In this document: piece by piece, positions 55,465 to 64,000 of the stretch
How the letters are laid out: the number at the start of each line of letters is the position of its first letter
Position numbering within the stretch: the stretch's first letter is position 1
Made by a program: the position numbers and the translations under genes
Notes under the pieces: model-generated
What the model saw: only the letters and a program-made list of their open reading frames with translations
Database searches by the model: none
Told to the model about the DNA's origin: nothing
NCBI GenBank assembly: GCA_019279435.1
Contig: JAAALK010000286.1
Coordinates: 40,733,712-40,797,711 of the forward strand
DNA: 64,000 nt
Source of the DNA: Zizania palustris
Lineage: Eukaryota > Streptophyta > Magnoliopsida > Poales > Poaceae
Direction of reading: 5' to 3'

Positions 55465-57963
55465 ATGACCAACACTCAGGGTTCCGACGCTCCCCAGAAT
55501 GGAGGAGAGAGTGGCAACTTGCCACAATGGGGAGCCACGGGACAAAGGCAAGCCCCAATCGCTAATCACCCTACAGTGGCCGAAATGATGGCCACCCAAA
55601 ACCAGCTAGTCACTGCTTTGTTGAACCAGATGCAACAACAGCAACAGCAGATGCAGGAGCAGCAGGCTCAATTCTTCCGCCTCCACCAACAGCCCGAGTT
55701 GCATCGTCTCGCCGCCCCAACTTCCGCTCCCGCCTCTCAGCTCTCGGAATTCCTCCGAGTTCGCCCGCCCACCTTCTCAAGCACCACCAACCCCATGGAG
55801 GCTGGGGATTGGTTGAGGACCATTGAGAAGAAGCTCGATCTGCTGACCTGCACTGAGCAGGAGAAGGTGGCCTTCGCCACCCACCAACTCCATGGTCCCG
55901 CCGCAGAATGGTGGGACAATCTTCGCGAGACCCTGCCAGAGGGACACGCCCACACTTGGGCGGAGTTCTCGGCCGCTTTTCGTGCCGCTCACATCCCCGA
56001 CGGCATTATCGCGCAAAAACAACAGGAGTTTAGAGACCTGCAGTAGGGGAGCAAGTCCGTAACAGAATATCTGCATGAGTTCAACAGGTTGGCCAGGTAC
56101 GCACCTGAAGAGGTCCGTACTGACGCAGCCAGGCAGGCCAAGTTCCTCCGGGGACTAAAGGATGAGTTGTCCCTACAACTCATCTCTGGAGATTTCGCCA
56201 ACTTTCAAAAGTTGGTGAACAAAGCTATTATGCAGGAGACCCAACAAAATAAGGTCGACCTGAAGAAGAAGAGGATGATTGCCTTCAGGCAGAACCAAGG
56301 CATGGCACAGAGGCCCCGATTCACCCCTCCTCCACCAGCACCGCAGTACCACCCCCGCCCAGTGTATCGTCCGGCACCACCTGCCGCCAATGTCGGAGCC
56401 GGTCAACCTCGCCCCGCTCCCGCTGCACCAGCCGCCCCAGCTGCCCCGGCCAAGAAGCCGGAGATTCTGAGAGACAGGCACAGCAAGACTGTGGTATGCT
56501 TCAACTGCCGCCAGGAGGGGCACTACTCCCATCAGTGCCCTCATCCCAAGCGTACTCAAGGCGTCACCTCAAACCCTGCCGTCCGCGCCAAGGTCAACCA
56601 CGTCACCGCCAAAGAAGCCCAGGCCGCCCCGGAAATTGTCATGGGTAAGTTTATGGTTCATTCATCGCTTGCAGTGGTATTATTTGACACCGGAGCTACC
56701 CACTCCTTTATATCGACTACTTTTGTGGAAAGAAATTCCCTAGACATAAGTGAACTACCCAGACCAGTGTTAATAGCTACCCCGGGCAAGCAAACCCTCG
56801 CATATTCTTTTAGTCCAAGGGTATGGGTAGATATCCAAGGCACGATATTTTGGGCCGACCCCATTCTAATAGAATGTCAAGGTTTGGATCTCATTTTAGG
56901 GATGGATTGGCTAAATAAACATCAAGGAGTAATAGAATGCGCCCAGAGAAAAGTGACTGTGACTGATGAAGACGGGACTATCGTCACATTCCAGATGCCA
57001 AGCATGAAGGCCGGAAGGACAAGACTACATCAGATTACCTTGGAAGAGATACCAGTAGTCAGTGAATACCCAGACGTATTCCCAGAGGATCTACCAGGGA
57101 TGCCACCCAAGAGGGACATCGAGTTCAGGATTGACTTGGTGCCCGGAACCACCCCTATTTATAAGCGACCATACCGGATGGCCGCCAATGAGTTAGCTGA
57201 AATGAAGCAGCAATTGGAGGATCTCAAAAGGAAAGGTTACATCAGACCTAGCACGTCACCATGGGGTGCCCCCGTCATCTTCGTCGAGAAGAAAGAAGAC
57301 AAGGCAAAGCGTATGTGTGTGGATTATTGTGCTTTGAATGAAGTAACCATCAAGAATAAGTACCCGTTGCCTCGGATCGACGATCTCTTCGACCAGCTAA
57401 AAGGGGCTACGGTATTCTCGAAGATCGACCTGCGTTCTGGTTATCATCAGTTAAGGATTCGAGAAGAGGATATACTCAAGACGGCCCAATCACGACAGAA
57501 GAGCTACGCAGACAATCGTCGCTGAGACCTAGCCATTGAAGAAGGAGATCATGTTTACCTTCGAGTTACGCCTCTCCGTGGTACCCAACGATTTAACATG
57601 AGAGGAAAGTTGGCCCCTCGATATGTTGGACCATTTCCCATTGTTCGACGCCAAGGCGAAGTTGCATATCAGTTGGAATTACCACCCTCATTGGCTGGAG
57701 TACATGACGTATTTCACGTATCCCAACTAAAGAAGTGTCTCCGCGTCCCCACAGAGCAAGTGGATCTTCAGCAGTTGGATGTTCAAGAGGATCTGACCTA
57801 TGTGGAAAAGCCGGTCAAGATATTAGAGATCAAGGAAAGGATCACCAGGAGTCGGGTCATCCGCTTCTGTAAAGTACAGTGGAGCAATCATCCGGTAGAG
57901 GAAGCTACATGGGAAAAAGAAGATGAACTCAAGGCACAGCATCCTGAGCTATTCGAGGATTGA
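55465..57963 (+). pseudogene. Gypsy B gag-protease-RT fragment fused in frame to integrase C-terminus/chromodomain
   Basis: One frame of 833 codons with two nonsense codons (TAG 56044-56046, TGA 57523-57525). The N-terminus MTNTQGSDAPQNGGESG is followed by a Gln-rich tract, capsid-type gag (MEAGDWLRTIEKKLDLLTCT), zinc knuckle CFNCRQEGHYSHQC (about 56497), protease LFDTGATHSF (about 56682) and RT up to YHQLRIREEDI (about 57470). It then jumps directly to AQSRQKSYADNRR, which in Gypsy A lies after the integrase core, and ends in a GPF module and chromodomain (VQWSNHPVEEATWEK). Compared with A about 1.98 kb (660 codons) are missing, without loss of frame. Such a product could still package RNA and bind chromatin but could not copy or integrate DNA. 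Confidence 0.88.
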
Positions 57964-57991
57964 TCCGAATCTCGAGGACGAGATTCTCTGT

Positions 57992-58004
57992 AAGGGGGAT
58001 AGGA
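57992..58004 (+). promoter_or_regulatory. Gypsy B polypurine tract
   Basis: AAGGGGGATAGGA directly upstream of the 3' LTR at 58006. Confidence 0.78.
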
Positions 58005-58005
58005 T

Positions 58006-61000
58006 TGTAACACCCCAGGAAATAAAAACAAATAAAAGAAAAGAAAATTTTTATTTAATCATTTCTGGATTTATTTATTAAAAGAAAATCATAAAAGAAC
58101 CCAAATAAAGCCAAACAGGGAGAAATACTGAAAATATGGACCTGAAAATTTTATGAGATGAACTAGAGGCCAGAATATAATTTTAGGAATTTTTACAAAT
58201 TTTTATCAACAGTGATTCAACCCTTAACCAAATATATGAATTACTGGATTTATTTTAAATCGGAAAAGAATTAAAAATGCTTAACGGGCCTCAACCTCCA
58301 AAGTAACCGAGCCCAGCCCAGTCCAAACCGTGAGTCACTGACCGGTGGGGCCCGCTTGTCGGCACCGCTTCCCTCCTCTCTCTCCCGCGCCCGCCCCCGC
58401 CTGGTCCACCTGTCAGTCTCTGCCGCCCCCCTTCCTCCCTCTGGCAGGTGTGGCCCGCCTGTCGGCCCTTCCTTTTCTGTCTCGCCCGCTGACAGGTGGG
58501 GGCCACCTGTCAGATGCTTCATCTCCGATGGAAGGGGATCGCCCCCTTCCTTTCTCCCGGTGATCACCTTCTGTTTCTCGTCGCCGGCCGCCCGCGATCG
58601 CCCGGATCACCCCCGGATCACCTTCCCCACACGCCACCGCCTCCTTTCCATCCATGGCGACGCGTTTTCGCGCTTAAGGAAAGCTACCCGAAGCTTTGAA
58701 AGACCTCGCCGGAGTTCTAGGGAACCCTTCGGTTCCTTGCCATCGCGACCGCCGGTGACCCCCTATATAAACCCCTCTGGCCTCCGCACTCAGCCCACAC
58801 TCACACCACCCTCCCCGAGCGAAAGCCGAGCGCCATCGCCTCTTTTTCGGTCTGAGGTCCTGCTCCACCTCCGGTCGCCGATCGTCGTCGATCCCGGTCC
58901 CCACCGCCCTAGCCGTCGCCACCGTTGTGATCACCAGAGCCCACCCGTCCTCGGCCACCCCTCGATTGGCCGTAGAACCCGCCAGATCACCGTCGCCGAC
59001 GACCACCCGAGGAGACCTCGCCGTCTACCCTCGCCGTCGTCGCCGTCCGTCGCCCATCTTCGCCGCCGAAGGTACCATCGTGACCCCCATCACCTCCGCG
59101 TTCCATTTCTGGCCCTAGCTAGGCACGTAGGCGCTCGCCGCCGCCGCCGTGGACGCACCCGAGCCCGCCGTCGCCGGAGACGAAGGGGGGTACGCGCCCC
59201 TTACGTCGTGCCGGATCGCGCTCTGGCCATCCGATCACGATCGGAGGGCTAGGATTAAATCCCCTCAGGATTTAATCTAGGCCCTCAGATCTGGTCAAAG
59301 GGGTATCGAGGCCTCTCGGCCGTCGATCGTCACTTAACTCCCTGGATCGATCTGGTGCGTCCACGTCATACCGGTTCGCGGGATCTAATCCTGGCCGTCC
59401 GTTTTCATTTAAGGGATCCCGCCTCGTGCCCGGTCCACGCGCACAGTGCAGCAGTCCACCATGGGCCTGGCTCACCGTGGACCAGAACCCTTTTTCAGTT
59501 TAAATAAAATTCCAGAAATTGATTTAAACTTTGAAAATTCATAACTTGCTCATTTTAACTCCAAATTTCACCATTCAAATTTTGTTAAATCCAGAATAAT
59601 ATTCTCTACACATTAATGCCATAAAAACAGTATGTTACTGTTACCCAAAATATTTTTAACAAATAAAAGAATAAAAACCCCTTAGGGATAAATTATTAAT
59701 TCAGAAAAATAAATTAGAAAGCCCTAAGAAATTAAGTTTACTGTTTATTCACCAAACATCAGAATATTAAAACTTTATTCCACATAATAAAACCCACAAA
59801 TGTCTATGTTTAGTATTTGGTGAATTTTTGTCTGTTTATTGAATGTACTGTTTATTTTTCCGTATCGAGAAGACTACGAGTTCATCGAGGAGCAGGAGTT
59901 CTACCCCGAGGTTCCTCCATCACCATTTGCTGATAAAGGCAAGTCATCGACCACCTCTGTGGAAACAGTTGATCATCATTGAGCCCATGTTTTAATAAAT
60001 TACCGCTATAACTCATAGGTTAATATTGCATTAGTCCAATATCAAGCCCTACACTTATATTTATTAGATCCCCGTCCTTGTGTGCAACCCAAGCCATGCT
60101 TATTGAGCCTTAACTCCTTGTCACTCTACAAATATTATATTAGCTAGTGCCCAATGTACCGGCACAACTGCTATAGGATAAAATAATGAGTCATAGATAG
60201 CTGGATTCTGTATATGAATTTCCCTGTTATTCTCGTCTCTGGACTCTGTTGGAGTTGGCTAAGTTATAAGTATGGTGGGTTCCGGGTGCAAGCTCGGGCA
60301 TTGGTTTGTCGCACCCGGGGCACTATAAGGACCGGTCTGCGGGATCTGTTGCAAAGCACTTCCATACCAACCACAAGTCTAATGGGTAAGTCCTAACTGG
60401 AAGTATGGAATACTCCGGCTCGATGCACCATAGAGGAGGGGCAAGGGGCTAGCCTGCGGGTGACTTGTACCGACGAGGCTCAAGGGGGGGTATGGTGGGG
60501 CTCCGATGCGTCGGGACACCATATGAAACCCATAAGAGGATGCTGTTGAGTCGGGGAGGATTATATGGAAGGTTTTGGCACGAGTTCCCGTGAAATGGGT
60601 CATCTCGTTACACTTCGGTGTAGGTGATGAGTGCGTGCCTTGTGGGTACACTGGTTCATCTCTGATCAGAGTAAAATCAATCTTTTCGAAAAGCCGAGCC
60701 CACGGTCAAGGGCGGGTTGTGTGACTACTCGCAGTTAGTTTACAATTGTTTGAATGGTCGAGTTATTCAAGGCATGTAAGGACTGTTGAGCGAGGTGGGG
60801 CTGACTGTACCCCTCGAGTTAGAAGATTATGATGCATACACATGTTTATGTTTCAGTACTCATAAATTGTTCACATTAAATTGCTTTACAACTTATTCGC
60901 TTCCGCAAAACTAGCCACTATCTCCCTTGTTATTATCCTACATTATATTTGCATTCGGTGGCTTGCTGAGTACCCCTGTACTCACCCCGTTGACTTACAA

Positions 61001-61255
61001 CATCAGAGCCCGTCTACTACGAGGAGGATGCAGGTCTGGAGTAGCGACCCAGTCAAGGCGAGACTGGAAGGAGGCGTTCATCTAGGACCCTTATTTTATT
61101 AGTTTCTCTTCACCTTTATTCACTTTTGTATTAATGCGGTCTACGAACCTTGAATGATTGCCCGTATTGTACGTGGCCGCATGATGAACGTCTTGTTTTA
61201 TTGATTTTCTATGGAATTTCAATAAAGTCCTGATTTATTAAATCGGGGCGTGACA
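58006..61255 (+). repeat. Gypsy B 3' LTR
   Basis: 3250 bp, direct copy of 51049-54340 with scattered substitutions and a deletion around 59425 (the CCACCGGATCTGGATCC region is missing). Confidence 0.92.
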
Positions 61256-61260
61256 ATGGA

Positions 61261-62760
61261 TTTCCTCAAAAAGTGTGTCCCACGCCTCCTCGGCTTTCTC
61301 TTCTCATATCTCTTGTGCCCGCAAGCGCTGCAACCTCCTCTTTTGAGACTTGGACATCCCCGAGGGTGCCCATGACGGCTGAGGATGGGTGTCGGGTGCC
61401 ACGGTCTTGCTTTTAGCGGTTTTGGCCGAAGTGGACTTGTCTGTATTGGCCTCGAATGTCTTGCGCTTGCCATGAGAGCTCCTCTGCTCCTGGCCAGTCG
61501 GACCGGCCATGGCTGGCCGGTCGGACCGACCTGTGCCGAAAACCGTCGTAAGGCCGGTCGAACCGGTCACAGTAGGCTGGTCAGACCAGGCTTCGGCTGG
61601 AGCTCTGTTCAGGTTAGGAGATGCATCTTCGCGTCGTCCCATTGGGGCACCCTTCGGGATTGGGACAACCTGGGATCCCACCCTGATGACTATAATCTCT
61701 AGGGCGTCTTCATGTCCATCCCTTTCGGTGCCATCTCGCAGAGCCCGGTTCTGAGGTACTACGGACAGGCGGTGAATAATATTATCATCCTGCGCCGGCC
61801 CCCGAACCTGCCACTCGGAAACACTAGAAGGAATGTGAGTGTTAGTAGATGGACACTGCCCGGAGTTCTCCGGTGGCGGAGGCCAAGTCAGAGCCATTGC
61901 CCAGCAGAAGGGTGGTGGCATCGGAGGCTCTAGCAGCCTCGCCCACTGAGTGCCGAACCCGTTGGCCTGTTGGAAACTCGGCCACGTCGACGGTACCTCA
62001 GACCAGACCAACGAAGGGTCCCGCCAGGCCAGAGGTAAACTAGCCCATGGCAGAGACGGGTCTGGCCACTGGAGACTGAATCCATCTAGAGGCTGTAGCC
62101 CACTCGGAGGAGGTGGGTCCAACTACTGAGGTCCGAATCCTCTCGGAGGTTGGAACCCATTCGGAGGAGGTGGGTTCGGCAATTGAGGTCTGAAGCCTCC
62201 CGGAAACTGGGACCAAGCCGGAGGAGGGTTCAGCCACTGAGGTCCGAACCCTGCTGGAGGCTGGGACCAACCCGGAGGGGGGTTCGACCACTGAGGTCTG
62301 AACCCTACCGGAGAATTTATCCACTCCGAAGAGGGGTTCGGGCCTTGAGGTCCGAACTCAACCCTCGCGGGGCTCGTTCTCTTAGGGGGTTTCGACCGTC
62401 CTGGAGCCCGTGGGTGAACACCTCTCCTCTCGGACCTTCGCTGGTGCTTGTCCAAAAGCATCTTGTAAGTCACCTTCGGCCTTTTGCGGTGCCTGGCCGA
62501 AGATGATGGCTTAATATTTTCTTTCCACACTCCTACCTCTGGATTCTTTGGTACGAGTGTGCATGTGTGAGTGTCTCCTATGATGACCGCTTTCCCTTTA
62601 GCCGACTCGGCCTGCTCCGGCCAAATCAACACCTTATTTTCCTCGAGCTCAACGTTGTTCATGGGAAAAGGGTCTCTATCTAATTTCATCTTTGGATTTG
62701 CTTCTATTTCAATCGTCCTTCCTCTATGGATGGTTGTACCTGCCGACGAAAAACATTGCA
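61261..62760 (-). pseudogene. Outer Gypsy gag C-terminal/linker region with Pro-rich repeats
   Basis: Continues the gag frame on the minus strand: a basic region (KRPKVTYKMLLDKHQRRSER), then Pro/Trp/Gly-rich repeats (FRPQWSNPPPGWSQPPAGFG) encoded by the 54-bp array at 62074-62360. A charged stretch ends in KSQKRRLQRLRAQE near 61320. Stop codons include TAG near 62123. The region links gag to the protease fragment at 51043 across the Gypsy B insertion. Confidence 0.7.
62074..62360 (-). repeat. 54-bp coding minisatellite in outer Gypsy
   Basis: Anchors GAGGTCYGAA occur at 62128, 62185, 62239, 62293 and 62347, with a sixth, diverged copy at 62074. Spacing is 54 bp except one 57-bp unit, so length changes are multiples of three. 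Each unit encodes about 18 residues of the type GFGPQWxNPPPxWSQ. Confidence 0.8.
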
Positions 62761-64000
62761 ATCGTTAGTGTAGTGAGAATGTGAATCATGTCACTTGCAG
62801 TAGGGATGCTTTTTAATTCGTTGGTGGATGGCATGACTTGCCCTTTTGGCAGTCGCGGAAGCTGATTTTTAAGTAAAAAATCGAATATTTTATCGCACTT
62901 AGACACATCGAACGAATATCTAACTTCGTTAGGGCGACTCTTGGAGGGAGATGGCCGCAATTCGGAGCAGGTGATGGGTTTAGACTTCGCGCTCCAAGTC
63001 CATTCGGCCGTGTACGTATCGGTCGGATCTTCTTCCTCTCCGGACCCTTCCTCGTCAAAGTGCTCCATACTGTGGATTTCAGCCCTTGGCTTATTAAAAG
63101 TTTTAAATAATTTTCTATATTTGGCCTGGCCTTCCTGGACCAGAGCCTGTTACAAGACTTGGCTAACGTCCAAGAGGTTTTGATTATCCATACGTTCTTT
63201 AATTTCTGCTCGTAGGCATTGAATGCTAGATCTGCTAGGTCTCTCTCTGATACGTTTAGGCTAAAACATTTATTCCTAGTGTCTCTAAAGCGCTTGACAT
63301 ACTCAGAAACACCCTCGCTAGATTTTTGTCTAACCGTCGTGAGGTGTGATAGCCTAAGTTCGGTCTCGCCTGTGTAGAAATAATCATGAAATCTCTGCTC
63401 CAATTGAGCCCATGTCTGGACGGAGTTCGACGGGAGCGCCGAAAAACAGGTGAATGTGGTGCCGGATAATGATAAGGAAAATAACTTTAGTTTCAACGCG
63501 TCCGACCCGCTAGCTTTGCCACATTGTGCTAGAAATTGGCTAATGTGTTCTAATGTGGATTTACTACCCTCGCCGTCAAATTTCGTGAAATCTGGGACTC
63601 TATAACCGCGAGGGTACGGAATGGTGTCAAAATGGTCGGGATATGGTTTTCGATAAACCCTAGATCTATCCCGAGGTGTAAAGCCGGTGCATTCCCTAAA
63701 TAGCACGCGAATATGTTCCTCGGTATCGTCCTGGTCTAATGCTTGCGCGCGTCTTTCATGTGGTAGCGGGACGCGTGGCGGTATATCAGCATGCTCTGGC
63801 CTATGCTGCGGTGTGGGAGTGTGCAGTGCGAGCGGTGGCGGCAGAGCAGGTATGGGCGCAGGCGGCGACGGCACTTGATAAGCTGGGTTTGCCTGGCCAT
63901 AAGCGTAGCTATGTGTTTCGGCTATGGATGATGTAGCCAGAAATGTGATGGTTTTTCTAGTATTGCCGTCGGTTCTACTATAAATATGATGTGCTGGCGG
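62761..64000 (-). pseudogene. Outer Gypsy gag (N-terminal part, runs off right edge)
   Basis: The minus-strand frame is open from the window edge: a Pro/Ala-rich start (PSPPAPIPALPPPLALHTPT), then the retrotransposon capsid-type domain (FDGEGSKSTLEHISQFLAQC, TWAQLEQRFHDYFYTGETEL, VSEYVKRFRDTRNKCFSLNV). A frameshift near 63190 moves the remainder (SMEHFDEEGSGEEEDPTDTY, CDKIFDFLLKNQLPRLPKGQ) to another frame. A degenerate Cys/His zinc-finger-like segment near 62790 is interrupted by stops. The true start and 5' LTR are beyond 64000. Confidence 0.78.

Larger units (their letters stand above)
51049..61255 (+). mobile_element. Gypsy B: chromodomain Gypsy (related to A), internally deleted
   Basis: LTRs 51049-54340 and 58006-61255 begin TGTAACACCCC and end GGGGCGTGACA. 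The TSD is ATGGA at 51044-51048 and 61256-61260. The internal region is only about 3.7 kb: PBS, extra ORF, gag, protease and RT start fused to the integrase C-terminus and chromodomain. RT active site, RNase H and the integrase core are absent, so it is non-autonomous. LTRs are more divergent than those of A (many substitutions and a 40-50-bp deletion near 59425), so B is older. Confidence 0.93.
32920..64000 (-). mobile_element. Outer Gypsy retrotransposon, Tat-like (dual RNase H), runs off right edge
   Basis: The 3' LTR lies at 32920-34165, followed (reading on the minus strand from right to left) by gag, protease, RT, RNase H, a second RNase H and integrase. The second, archaeal-type RNase H (LYFDGSACKNGRGVGVVLVS near 36195) after the first is the mark of Tat-lineage Gypsy elements. 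The left flank is TCTGT at 32915-32919; the matching right flank and 5' LTR are beyond 64000. It entered the Ulp1-like gene and was later hit by Gypsy A (at ATCCT) and Gypsy B (at ATGGA). Pol and gag contain many nonsense codons and frameshifts. Confidence 0.85.

Overview
The window is a plant nuclear segment dominated by nested transposable elements. It most likely comes from a grass, probably panicoid. The evidence is the CACTA subterminal motif TTTGCCGAGTGCC / GGCACTCGGCAAA, a grass-type Helitron end (a GTTGCAACGCACGG hairpin followed by CTAG), very long-LTR chromodomain Gypsy elements and a SIRE-type Copia. I see no prokaryotic system, rRNA or tRNA gene. The species cannot be named from the sequence alone.

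Layout. 1-444 is the end of a CACTA transposon that runs off the left edge. 753-3576 is a Helitron that captured a mitochondrial phosphate carrier exon and other exon-like pieces. 3949-4512 (-) holds the only intact-looking host gene, a two-finger C2H2 (QALGGH) repressor-type factor with a TATA box. 6069-26337 is a complete but degenerate CACTA element (TSD AAT) carrying TNP2-type and TNPA-type transposase pseudogenes on the minus strand. A 10.8-kb Copia element (9278-20066, TSD TGTTG) sits inside its TNP2 gene. 27133-27550 is a second CACTA right end. 27551-28947 is unassigned sequence with a GC-rich minisatellite. 28953-30402 is a solo LTR (TSD ACACA).

30692-32780 is a broken Ulp1-type (C48) protease-like gene, cut at 32919/32920 by a minus-strand Gypsy of the dual-RNase-H (Tat-like) type that runs to the right edge. 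Two plus-strand chromodomain Gypsy elements are inserted in that Gypsy: A (38371-50726, TSD ATCCT, LTRs almost identical, so young) and B (51049-61255, TSD ATGGA, with an in-frame deletion of most of RT, RNase H and integrase).

The most interesting signals are in Gypsy A and B. Both have an extra ORF between the primer binding site and gag with a coiled-coil-like C-terminal part. Their 3.3-kb LTRs also contain matching exon-like coding blocks with conserved splice phases, synonymous differences and a shared terminal GLE-stop, suggesting a spliced small protein encoded in the LTR leader. Other points of interest are a 208-bp near-perfect hairpin upstream of the TNP2 gene, a strongly G-rich block in the CACTA 5' region, and an 18-residue coding minisatellite in the outer Gypsy.

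Nearly every element ORF has nonsense codons or frameshifts. Gypsy A is the only candidate for recent activity.
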